In this document: positions 46,829 through 56,731 of the stretch, one piece after another
How positions within the stretch are numbered: position 1 is the first letter of the stretch
How the letters are laid out: every line of letters begins with the position of its first letter
Source of the DNA: Mesostigma viride
Taxonomy: Eukaryota > Streptophyta > Mesostigmatophyceae > Mesostigmatales > Mesostigmataceae
NCBI GenBank assembly: GCA_009746045.1
Contig: RPFO01000213.1
Location: 5,618,761 to 5,682,760 of the forward strand
DNA length: 64,000 nt
Direction of reading: 5' to 3'
Position numbers and translations under genes: made by a program
Notes under the pieces: model-generated
The model's input: the letters and a program-made list of their open reading frames with translations, nothing else
Database searches by the model: none
What the model was told of the DNA's origin: nothing

Positions 46829-49800
46829 GCACACATCAATGCATGCCCTCGCACTAAGCTGGACTATTGCAACCATGGGCGTTGTGGCGTGCAGATTGCC
46901 CGTGAAGAGATGAAGCATGAGGAAACTAAGTCGCCTGTCAAGACGTCGGATGGATGCCCTGTGCCAGGGTGCAAAGTGCAGGTAGGTTCATGGAGTAAGT
47001 TGCCGGGACCGGGAATTCAGGATATGTATAGATAAAAAATTACAATTACTTACATCAGAGTGAAGGCACCCAATTTAACATAAAAAAATCCAACGCTAAC
47101 AAGAGATACCACGACAAAATAACTACAGCCGGCATGGGATATATATATGAGAACATCTGTCCACCTCCTAGCGTCACTAATCACTGTAGAGGTTTGGTGT
47201 TTATTTCAGAGGGATTGTACTATATGTGGCGGGGTCCTCCAACTATGCATGGTTGGCACATGGTACAGCGTGCGTGAAGTGTGCGCATAAGAACCTGCAT
47301 CGTGTGCTTTGGAGACCCACGCGTTCTGATTGGCCCATAGGTGTGGAGTACAGCAGGGGAGCATCCTGCATGAGATTGCGGCCGTGCATCTTCCACGCGA
47401 TTCATGACAATGCGTGACAGATGCGTGACTAGCTCATGAAAAATGTGTGACAGATTCATGGCAGAGGCGGGACATAGGTGTGACAGGTGCGTGGCAGATG
47501 CAGAATCGTGCAATGCCTGCAACTGACTCCCACGTCCAATATCGGATGTGCATGCGTGTGCCAGGTGTTACCGCGTGACCTGGCCAGGCACATGGAAGCG
47601 GCGCTCAGCCAGCACATGGCTCTGCTGTCCTCGTACATGGAGAAACTACGGGAGCAGGGGCTGAAGCGGAAGCGGGAAATTGGGGTGAAAACGGACGAGG
47701 TGAAGGCGAATGTGTTAGCGCTCCAGGACCACGTGGGGATGTTAGAAGCGAAGCTGGTCGAGTCTGAGGCTCAGCTGGGGGCACTGGAGATGAGGCTGGG
47801 GAAGCACTCCGCGGAAGACGACGTGGGCAGGAAAGGGAAGTCGCGAGCTGACACGGTGCGTGCGATGACCTGATATGCTGTAATAGGCCGTGACATGCCG
47901 TAATAAGCTGCGATCCGTCATAATAAGGGGCGATAATCAGCCATCATCAGTCATGCGTGATGGCATCATCGTCAGCCTCTCTTCTAGTCCGCTTGTCCCG
48001 CCGGCAGCTGGCGTCTGTCATACCAATAGTGCCCAAGAGCCACAGCTGTGAAGAATAGCACCACGGCGTGGGCAGTTGAGCGCGTATCTGACGCTGTGTT
48101 GGCATGCCTGCCCTTTAAGCTCCTTGGCCTGACAACGGACCAGGGTTGCCGGATAGTGCATGCCTGTCGTGATGTGTAGCGCATGCGCATCGCCACAGTA
48201 CCGTTTTAGTCTGCGTGGAGAGGGTTGAATATGTCATGCGCATACTATATGCCCCCCCAATTCGCGCGAACAGCATAGCCTCGTGAAGTTACACATTTCT
48301 TTTGCAGGGTTCTATGGTGTGCTTTTCCCTGGTTGCCCTAGGGGACACGTACATGTGCTACCATATACTGACAGTGTTTTTGGTTTTATGATGGATGGCT
48401 GATATTGACTTGATTTTTGTGGCATGGGTGGTATAAATTAGGGCTGGCACATCCGCCGCATACCGAACACGGACATGTTCGGGCGAATACCGAACATGTG
48501 CGGTGTTCGGGTCGGCAAAAATGTTCGGCCGAACATGTGCTGCTCGGGTTCGGGTCACCTGGAAACTTACAGAACATGTTCGTGTCCGTATTCGGGTCAC
48601 CCTGGGAACCGGGCGAACATGTTCGCCTCTGACCCGGTACCGAACATTTTCTGGCGGAATCCCTGTAGTACCATCCAGTGATCCGACTAGGCAACGCTTC
48701 TCTGATGAAAAAGCGGCCTTGATTAGTCCGCCGACACGCTGGCAAGAGCAAAGCTGTTGTACGGTAGTAGAATTGTCTAAGCACGACCGGACTAGTTTAG
48801 GTAATGATTACGTAATCATTATTAATTTATTGCGTATTATGAAAAGTGACAACAAACTATGTATAGTTTCTCACTTATTTTAATTTATTTAATGAATTGT
48901 TCGTGTTCGGTAAAATGTTCGGGTATGTTCGGGTTCGGGTTCGGGTCACTTAATCCTAAACAGTACATGTTCGTGTTCGTGTTCGTGTTCGGGTCACCTG
49001 GGAATGTACCGAACATGTTCGGGTTCGGGTTCGGGTACTCTCCCCAGGTGTTCGTGTTCGTGTCCGGGTCGAGAAAAGACCCGGATGTGCCAGCCCTAGT
49101 ATAAATATTCAGAACAAAGCCTGCTACTAATAGGAGGCTGGTACTGGAAATGTTACTGTAGATAAGTAACCACTGCTATACATAGTGCTTCACATGGATA
49201 TACGTTTATAAGTAACCACTGCTATACATAGTGCTTCACATGGGTATATGTTTTCTTCTTTTTTAAAATTGAAGGTTGTATGTGTCAGTATACAGAACCA
49301 CACGTCACAACAGTGGTCCTGTCGTGCTCAGGAGGAGTCAGAGCTGCCAGGATAAACATTTTTTTTTCGTCGGATCGTGGCGAATGAGCTTACCTGCACA
49401 ATCCGTGTTTCATGGTGCAAATCATGGCCACTGCTTTCGCTGGAATCGAGCAGCCACCAGTTGTGCAGTCACAAGTTGATCCTGGTTTGGAGGTGACCGG
49501 GGCAAGAAAGGGGAGCCCTGTCACGACTAGACCTATGTTGGGACAGTCACCTGGGTCACGCCAGGGTGGACCATCCTCGAGTGTGTGCACACACGCCTCA
49601 TCATCCAATCAGGTGAGCGTTTTCTGAATGCATTCCTTCAAAGACATTGCGTTATAGGGCAGACTTACAACAAAATAGAGCAGCAAGCGCTTATTTATGC
49701 CCCTGACCATGTATCCATGTAAAGCAAAATTTGCAAGTGTGCACAAGATGTCAAATGTTATACTAGTAGAGGGTCATCCTAATTGTGAGCTAGGTCTCTC

Positions 49801-51115
49801 AAATAAACATCACTGCCATGCTACTATGAGATTAGAGTTTTTATGAGTCTTGTATGTCTGTAATGATGACTTTATGGGTCGTGTGTGATACCGGGATACT
49901 CATGCGGTAGATTAAACAGTGAAGGGTCCTATTCCGTACACTTTGTGTGGCATTCACCCTCATACCCTCCACAAACTACTCTTTTTCATCATTGTTGATT
50001 GCAACACAATACTTGGCTTCCCCGTTCTTTTCTCGTGCGCTCCAAAGCTGTATTTTGCATTTTGGTTTTCCATGCAAGTTTCAAATTGTCCAGCTTCGTA
50101 CTGTGGTTGTCAATGTAGCTGGGGTTTTTCTCCCCACCCGGTTTTCCTTTGCCGAAACTTTCTTTTTCTTTCTGCCTTTTATTTCGTTAAGTGAGGCAGC
50201 TAATTTTGAATTTTTTAAAAAAATAACCAGTTAGTCTCATGTACGCCTTTTCCCTTTGAGATTAGTTTTCCCTTCACATTTCTTTTGTTATGCTTGCCAT
50301 TGTCCCTTCAACCTCTTCCACTTTTGTAACCTTTTTCTTTTCTCCTGTCCTGGTGAGCTGGCCAGATGGTATTCACGCTCCTGGGAGGGAAACCCCAGGA
50401 ACCATGGGCGCTCAAGGTTGAAACTTCTGGCCCCTCATTTAGCAGTGTCTATGCCTCATGACGTTCCAGCCAGGACCTCGCAAACTTGTCATCTCTCTTT
50501 CATGCCCCCTGCCTCATCCCTTCTTTCAAGTCATTATTTAGTTGCTACTATTTATTTGTCTTTTATTCCCCCTTTCCCCACCATCCCTCCCTCCCTCCCT
50601 CCCACCTCTCCACTCCCTTGGTTTGGCTTACCTTGATCAATGTCGGTACTTCTAGATTGCCGTGTGGTGTTACGCGGTTTCGCGCTTTTCCAACAGACAA
50701 CTGTTTCATCCCATGCCAAGCATCTAATGTTGATTGTCGCACCTGCCACATGGACAGCAGTCAGCACGGCATTCTTACGGACTTGATTGTATTCCGCAAT
50801 GGAGTGTTGTGGTCATGTGTTGGTGGCAGAGTCATTGTCTATTGCCTGCCTGCAGCCCCCACAATGCATTGCCCTCATTGACTATTCCGCTGTTCAATGT
50901 GGAGGAAATTTTTTGAATCAAAACGTTCAAATAAAGCCTCTGGCAGTCTTTTGTTTGGACGTTTTCATGTCTTTCCTAATGGTTTGGGCACTTGCACGGG
51001 GCAACAATTGTTGGGAACTCAGGGCCGCACGGACACGAGTCAAGCTGGGCTCCATGTGCTGGCGTCAGCTGCAAAGAAGGAGGACATTTCGGAGATGAAG
51101 GGCAGCAGCTTATAG
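46829..51115 (+). CDS. TRAF-type zinc-finger / coiled-coil paralogue, RING not found
   Basis: The supported exons, all phase 0, are 46829-46981 (51 aa; AHINACPRTKLDYCNHGRCG, then VPGCKVQ) and 47565-47855 (97 aa; RHMEAALSQHMALLSSYMEK, then coiled coil). Likely but weaker are 49454-49612 (53 aa, Pro/Ser/Gly-rich) and 51023-51115 (QAGLHVLASAAKKEDISEMK, then stop). The first two align with exons 40921-40856 and 39893-39597 of the minus-strand gene: an AHI..C finger and a near-equal-length coiled coil with H-(6-7 residues)-H..LLS spacing. That makes the two genes paralogues. No RING exon lies upstream within reach, so it may be 5'-truncated, start elsewhere, or act without ligase activity. A MITE lies in its second intron. 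Confidence 0.6.
48431..49106. mobile_element. hAT-type MITE with 8-bp target duplication
   Basis: The element 48439-49098 (660 bp) has perfect 17-bp inverted ends TAGGGCTGGCACATCCG. Flanking duplications GTATAAAT lie at 48431-48438 and 49099-49106. The 8-bp duplication and TAGGG-type ends fit the hAT superfamily. Its inner flanks are packed with TTCGGG, GTTCGTGTTCG and GAACATGTTCG words in both orientations, which could serve as repeated transposase-binding sites. No transposase ORF. It sits in an intron of the TRAF paralogue. Confidence 0.9.
49162..49253. repeat. 46-bp tandem duplication
   Basis: ATAAGTAACCACTGCTATAC and the following bases, through TATA(C/T)GTTT, occur twice in tandem with one or two differences. 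Confidence 0.8.
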
Positions 51116-52171
51116 AGCATGGGCCAGGTGAGGAGTTTGTCCTATTGTTTGTATTGTTGTGACCATGTCCAGTGGTATGCTGACATCAAATTTAACTCCG
51201 CGAGAGATGGGATAGAGTGGGCGCCATGTCACGAACTATGAATGCAATCTCTGCTGTGTTCAATGGGGGCAGGCAGGCTTAAGTGTGAGCATGCACTGAA
51301 GACAGGCATTGCCTGCAATCAAAATTCAAAAGTCCGTGACACTGCCAACCTGGTAAACACAGTCTTCAAGTGATCATACAGCATACGCACTCCTTGCTTC
51401 ATATTTCCGGATGGGGTCCTACCGACAGAGGGCTCATGAATTTAATCCGTTTTACTACTGGGATTCGGTTCTACTCGTGTCTAGTAGATTGCTACTGAAT
51501 TATACTAGTACAGTGTAGAGGGCCAAATCAGGGTCTCCTGCCCTTAAACATGAGATCTTAAACGTGAAGCCAGGGGTTTATTCTCGATCTTCATTTGCTG
51601 GCAGGCAGTAGTGGATTTGTTAGCTGTTGGCTGCCATATGCCGGAAAATGCCGGGATAGGGCTGTATGCCGCAGGCTTAAATCGAAGGAAATCAACACCA
51701 CAACCAGGCTAAGAACGAGGGAGAGGGGAGGGGGCGGCAAGGAGGAAAGTGGCCGAGCGGAGGATGGGGAGGTTGAAGGGGGGGATAGGGCGTTTTTACG
51801 GGATGATACTCTGGCTAATGGCGCAATTTGTTAGCTGGACACTTTCACCCATTGACCTTGGCTGGCATGGGTATGGGTTTTCTTGTCACGTTTTGGTCAG
51901 GAGCACTGGGATAAAATCCACCCTGGGACGTCCGCAGATGCGCTGCGGTAAATAGGTTGTGTCAGATCTTTGATATATTCAGATTGAAGTGCTTGGGCGG
52001 TGGGGTGGCAATGTGGATGTTGGCAGGGTAGCGCTGAGGTGGACGACATAAGAAAAGCTCCAGGCAGCCTGTGCATCAAGAACACTCATCGCCGCTCTTT
52101 GTGGAGCAATACGGAAACCTGACGTATTTCTTTTGTTTCTTTTACCTGGCGCCCTTTGGCTGAATTACTGC
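51116..52171. other. No gene recognised
   Basis: Downstream of the TRAF paralogue. No domain found. A Gly/Glu-rich open frame near 51700-51830 is low complexity. Confidence 0.3.
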
Positions 52172-52246
52172 AGGATGGAGTTGATGCCACCACTTATGCA
52201 ATGCGGGGTGTCTACCAGGAGCAGCAAGTTGTCTATCACCGGTAGA
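52172..52246 (+). CDS. Possible terminal exon of an unknown gene
   Basis: After a TTACTGCAG acceptor the frame reads DGVDATTYAMRGVYQEQQVV and ends YHR-stop. It has coding-like composition and phase-0 entry like the neighbouring TRAF paralogue, so an alternative last exon of that gene is possible. No donor partner was proven. Confidence 0.25.
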
Positions 52247-52609
52247 TGCACTCGCGGGCCATCTTCCTGGAACACGAGTATGTTGTCAGGTTCCGATGCG
52301 CATGTGTATTGTCAGTGCGCTGCACAATATAACAGATCATTGGTGCAGATTGGTGAAGCTCCGACATCTGTTGCTTGAGCGCCACGACGGGTGCGTCAAC
52401 TGGCTGGCACAAATGAAACTGAAGGCTGAAGTATGCGGGGTAGACAAGCGAGTGCATTAGTAGGCTGAACCACTTGTTGGTACAGGGGTTGTGGGTTAAC
52501 CCTGGGTATGCCCTTGAAAACCCTCAGGCTCCGGGAGAGGCCTTTATATTCTCCCAAACCGGCGCCTCTAAATGTGTTTCAAGCCTATCTGTGGGCTCTG
52601 GACCATGGG

Positions 52610-53045
52610 GCAGCCCTACTGCATCCGCTATGAGTCAGCCATGCTTTGCCCATGCAGAGAGCCACTCTCTGCTGAGACGCCGGCCATCATGCCCAAGCCA
52701 TTGCTTGGCCATGATCATCTTCCACCCCATGTCCGCAACTTTGCAGAGCTGCTGGAATACATTAAGTGAGACAACTATGCCTGGACGCATGGCGATCCAA
52801 CGCCGTGGAAGGACTAGGGATTGTCTGAGTGGAAAGACGTGAAGGCCGCGGGAGCCGCGTGGCTATCACATGGTGGTGCAGGTGCACCTCAGTTGTGCAC
52901 CCCGGGTAGGTGGCAGTTTACACCCACCACCTGCAGGTCGTCGCCTAGAATGTATTAAATTAAAAATCATATTCCCCTTCTCAGGGATATGTGTTACATA
53001 TCCTCCCCACGGAGGTATGTTCATAATTATAATTTATTTGTTGGT
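52610..53045 (+). mobile_element. LINE 3'-end fragment
   Basis: Plus-strand copy of the family 3' UTR: CCCATGCAGAGAGCCACTCT, GGTGCACCTCAG, TTACACCCACCACCTGCAGG, then the hairpin CCTCC-CCAC-GGAGG (53002-53015) and a TAATTATAATT tail. The outer hairpin pair differs from that of other copies in a compensatory way. Confidence 0.65.
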
Positions 53046-53690
53046 ACCTTAATTACATCCAGTAGTATGCTGAACCATTCAACACAGCTAGTAGCTTCTA
53101 ATAAGGCCATGCATGCATGTGGCTTGGCCATACATCGATCAACTGGCTAGGCCATACATGACGTCATGATAAACATCACGCCACCCTAACCGAGCCTACT
53201 GCTAGTATCAGACATCATGGATCCCGCCACGGGGGTGGAACCTGCATAGCTTGTATACATGTCCCCGCCCTGTCAGTGGACCTTAGCTAGGCTTCTCGGG
53301 GGATTGAGCACTTGTGGCGAAGGAAGGTGGGCCACAACTGGCGACGTTGCTGCCGCTGCGGAGGAGTCAGGTCGTCATCCAGCTACCATGGGTGGACTGC
53401 AGAGTCTTCGGCAGCGCACCTTATCCTCTTGGGAGTCGAAAGTGAGCAGCTCTGGTCGCCACATAGATCTTCCGGGCGGCGCTGTTGATGCCAGCGCTGC
53501 CGCAGTGGCCGAGCGCGACAAGTTTGCCTCCTAGGGCAATGTGGGGCCCCACCGGGTCATCCCCTTTGTCAGTCCTTGAGGAGTTCGGGGCCATGGGCTC
53601 TGAAACGGCGGAGTTTTTTCACGAGTGCTGCCAGAGGCGGGAATAAGACCGCCTCGACCTCGAGGGTCCAACTGCTCCGTGGTCTGCCCG
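53046..53690. other. No gene recognised
   Basis: A plus-strand open frame at 53259-53534 (Gly/Ser/Ala-rich) has no recognisable domain. The TTAATTAATTAATTAA at about 53694 marks the next LINE copy. Confidence 0.3.
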
Positions 53691-53691
53691 G

Positions 53692-55010
53692 ACATTAATT
53701 AATTAATTAAAATCATAGCTCCGTGGGGAGCATATGTAACACATAGCCCTGAGAAAGGGGCATCTATGGGTTTGTAATACAATCAGGGCGACAACCTGCA
53801 GGTGTAGGATGTACGACTATCACCTGCTCTGGGTGCACTAGGTGTGCACACCTGCACCTCCATGATGGTTCATGCCTCCTAAACAAGCACAGGCACCCAG
53901 GGGGGGCTTGAGGAGAGGGCCTAGAAGGCCTGCATGACATATGGGGTGGAGGGTATGTGGCTAGGCTATAGCTGGTGTACACATGGCATCTCAGCAGGGA
54001 GTAACTCCCTGCATGGGCAAAGCATGACTCGAAATTGCTACGGCTATTGCAAGGGCGGGTGTGGGCCCATCACGTAGGCATACATGGCCACGTCACTAAG
54101 CTTTATAGTCTACACTACTGCTATATATTCCCTAGGCTGGGGTGGCTAGGGTGGCTGGGGCGGCAGGGGTCGCCTGCCAGGGCTTGTGGGCGACGTAGAT
54201 GTCCGCCCCCTTCCAGTAGACCGGCTTCTGCCCCGCCGTCTGCCGACTAGCTGGAGGTAGGTCGGCCATAGCTCCCGTCGCCGTTGTTGCTGCGTCAAGG
54301 TCAAGTCGTCGTACAGCGTGTAGGCGGTCCCCCCAAGCCGCTTGCGGCACTTGAGGAACTCCATCTTATCCGCCATGGTGTCAAAGGTGAGGAGCAAGGG
54401 GGAGGGGCCGGCCTTACCCCGCGAGCGGGGAAGGCGGGTCACCCCCCGCGGCTTGCCCTTACCAGTGATAGCCATGGGGACAAGGATTTTGTTCTCAAAC
54501 GCCATGGCAAGTAAGTAAGTAAGTACTTGCGTGTCATGCGCAAACGCATGTCACGGAGTACTATGCTAATCTCATTAGAAAAATAATTACACAAAAGTCT
54601 AAACAAATATCGTCTGCATCATCCCCCAACCGTTAAGCCCTAGATGGGGATGTAATCCTCATCCGAGCTGTCCTCTACTGTAATGGCAGACGAGGCGGTA
54701 GTGTAGCGGCTATCCTCAGGACCAATAACCTCCACCTGCGGACTTCTGCCATGGCAAGGGTCTCGGGGGTCTCGTCCTGCAGCGGGTCGAAGTGCTTGAC
54801 TATGACCTTAAGGCTGCGCTTGGCGAGCTCGGCCTCCTCGCGGAGGTCCAGCGTCTGCTGCTTAAGCTGGGCGGCGACGGCGGAGGTGGTGGAGGTGGCG
54901 TGCTGCTTAAGCATGTCCGCCCAGGTCGGGATGGGAGGAGCATCGCCGGCATGGCCAGCAGGGGGATGGCCGGCATGCCCGGACATGGTCCTCGTATTGG
55001 CGGCAGCGCC
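53692..55010 (-). mobile_element. LINE copy: ORF1 fragment plus 3' UTR
   Basis: The minus strand holds the ORF1 middle (TWADMLKQHATSTTSAVAAQ, DLREEAELAKRSLKVIVKHF), the C-terminal part (PLLLTFDTMADKMEFLKCRK, DLTLTQQQRRRELWPTYLQL), the 3' UTR, the hairpin with GCTCC/GGAGC arms (53718-53731, plus-strand writing) and a TTAA tail. ORF1 is split by a 236-bp insertion at 54512-54747. The frame also breaks near 54240. Confidence 0.7.
54501..54758 (-). mobile_element. 236-bp retroposon inside LINE ORF1, 11-bp target duplication
   Basis: GCCATGGCAAG at 54501-54511 and 54748-54758 flanks the insert. On the minus strand the insert reads as the end of an ORF (VEVIGPEDSRYTTASSAITV, then EDSSDEDYIPI and stop), about 90 bp of 3' UTR, and a short (CTTA)n tail. 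Removing it with one duplication restores the ORF1 reading ETLAMAFENK, as in the sister copies. It is a 5'-truncated retrocopy of an element or mRNA with an acidic C-terminus. Confidence 0.75.
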
Positions 55011-55399
55011 TGTCCCTCGCCCTCACTCGCACAGTAGCAAATGTGTTATTCCGCCGCGTCCGGGCCGACTTTGTCGCGACCCAGGCAGTGTAGGTATACG
55101 TAACTTCCTCGGCCTGGTGGGCCGGCAGAGGTGTTGCTGCGTGTCGCAATTTTGTGTGGTAGTTAGTTGTCCCTTGTGCTGCAAGACTAATTGATCCTTG
55201 CATGGCCGTGTCAGATTATTACTATTGTCCTTAGGATTCTTCTTTTCGGGGTTTAATTTCCTTATGTTGCATGCCACTCTCACCTCCGTAATTTATCATT
55301 CTCAATTCAAATGTGTATTGCATAGTATAGTTGGATCGCCATGCGTCCAGGAATAGTTGTCTCACTTAATATATTGCGTAGTATAGTTATTTCATAGTT
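55011..55399. other. Spacer between inverted LINE copies
   Basis: No gene. Sequence near 55195-55270 resembles 10870-10970 (TGATCCT, GTGTCAGATT, GTTTAATTTC, GTTGCATGCCACTCT), so a dispersed repeat is present at both places. Confidence 0.45.
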
Positions 55400-56234
55400 A
55401 TTTTATAGTTAAGCTTGCGCGTGCTTTTGAGAAAGAAATCCTTGATCGCATGGGCCTTACTGGTGAGATCGAGCTGGCCGCCCACCGCCTTCCCCGCGCG
55501 CGGGGTAAGGCAGGGCCGCCCCCGCTCCTTCTCACCTTTAAGACCCCGGCGGACAAGATTTCTTTTCTCAGACGCCGCAAGCGGCTCGAGAAGACTCTCT
55601 TCACCCTTGATGACGACCTGACCCTGGCGCAGCAACAACAGCGACGGGAGCTATGGCCGACCTACCTCCAGCTCCGGCAGACCAAGGCGGGGCAGCCGGT
55701 GTACTGGAAGGGGGCGGCCATCTACGTCGGCCACAAGCCCTGGCAGGCGACCCCCGCGGCCCCAGCGACTCCAGACGCCCCAGCTTAGGGGAATACAGCA
55801 GTAGTAGTGTAGAATAGATAGACCGTGGCCATGTACATGTACGCCTCCTAGAGGCCCTATTCCAGCTAAGCCACGCGCTTTATGTAATCATGTACATGTG
55901 TGCCTATGATGAGCCACACTCCAGACGATGCCTAGTTTTATTTAGTAATGCTGTGCCCATGCAGAGAGCTGCTCTCTGCTGAGATGCCACGCTCTAGTTT
56001 TTGTATAGCCATGATGATCTTCCCCCTCACAGGCATGCTCCCCCCTTACCCGGGCATAGCGTGATAGACCATGAGGGTGCGGGTGCCCTGGTGCACCTAG
56101 AGCAGGGGTAGCTTACATTCCCACCCCTGCATGAAGTAGCCTAGAATGTATTAAAAGCCATATGCCCCTTCTCAGGGCTATGTGCTACATCTACTCCCAA
56201 CGGAGTGATGTTGATAATTAATTAATTAATTATA
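55400..56234 (+). mobile_element. LINE copy: ORF1 C-terminus plus complete 3' UTR and tail
   Basis: The ORF1 end (55450-55788) reads MGLTGEIELAAHRLPRARGK, PADKISFLRRRKRLEKTLFT, DDDLTLAQQQQRRELWPTYL, YWKGAAIYVGHKPW, then a Pro/Ala tail and stop at 55786-55788. It is open throughout. The 3' UTR (55789-56190) ends in the hairpin ACTCC-CAAC-GGAGT (56193-56206) and TTAATTAATTAATTA at about 56217-56234. It is the best-preserved 3' part of this family in the window. Confidence 0.75.
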
Positions 56235-56521
56235 GTTATTTCACTAATGTATACACCATGTAAATTAAGTTACGTCATGGGACTAGCGCGAGTATCTCAA
56301 AAGCTTATATGCCTCGATTTGATCAGTATGATAGCTTGCACTTCATCTGCTTATACCTCCTCTTCTTTTACTACATCGGAGTTCAACTTCCCTGATATAT
56401 ATCTCACTTGCACAATCACCTGAGCCTGCTCTTTGTCTTCTTCTCTCTTTTCCACTTTCTTTGGTGACAACCACTCAAGAACTTTCCTACCCCGCAAGAG
56501 TATATCAGTGACACAACCAGC
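56235..56521. other. No gene recognised
   Basis: Pyrimidine-rich stretch. A minus-strand open frame here is Lys/Glu-rich without a domain. Confidence 0.3.
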
Positions 56522-56556
56522 ATACATATCTGCGCTGGTTGTCTCTTTGATACATA
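56522..56556 (+). mobile_element. 21-bp retroposon micro-insertion with 7-bp target duplication
   Basis: ATACATA at 56522-56528 and 56550-56556 flanks TCTGCGCTGGTTGTCTCTTT plus G. That is the constant 3' end of the retroposon family in plus orientation. A further copy of the core (GTGCTGGTTGTCTC, 56591-56604) lies nearby without a clear duplication. It is the shortest member seen; the duplication is only 7 bp, so chance is less excluded than for the 10- and 11-bp cases. Confidence 0.5.
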
Positions 56557-56731
56557 AATCATCGGTAGAGATCGCCGCGATGTCACGCCTGTGCTGGTTG
56601 TCTCCTGACCAGTACAGCTGCCGCCTATTTCTCACGTGCTTCTTCCTGTTCGCCCGCAACAGCCATTGGAGCTCCTCCCATGCATCTCATTGGTCAGTTG
56701 TCTAACTTGTATCCCATTTGTCTTCTATCCC

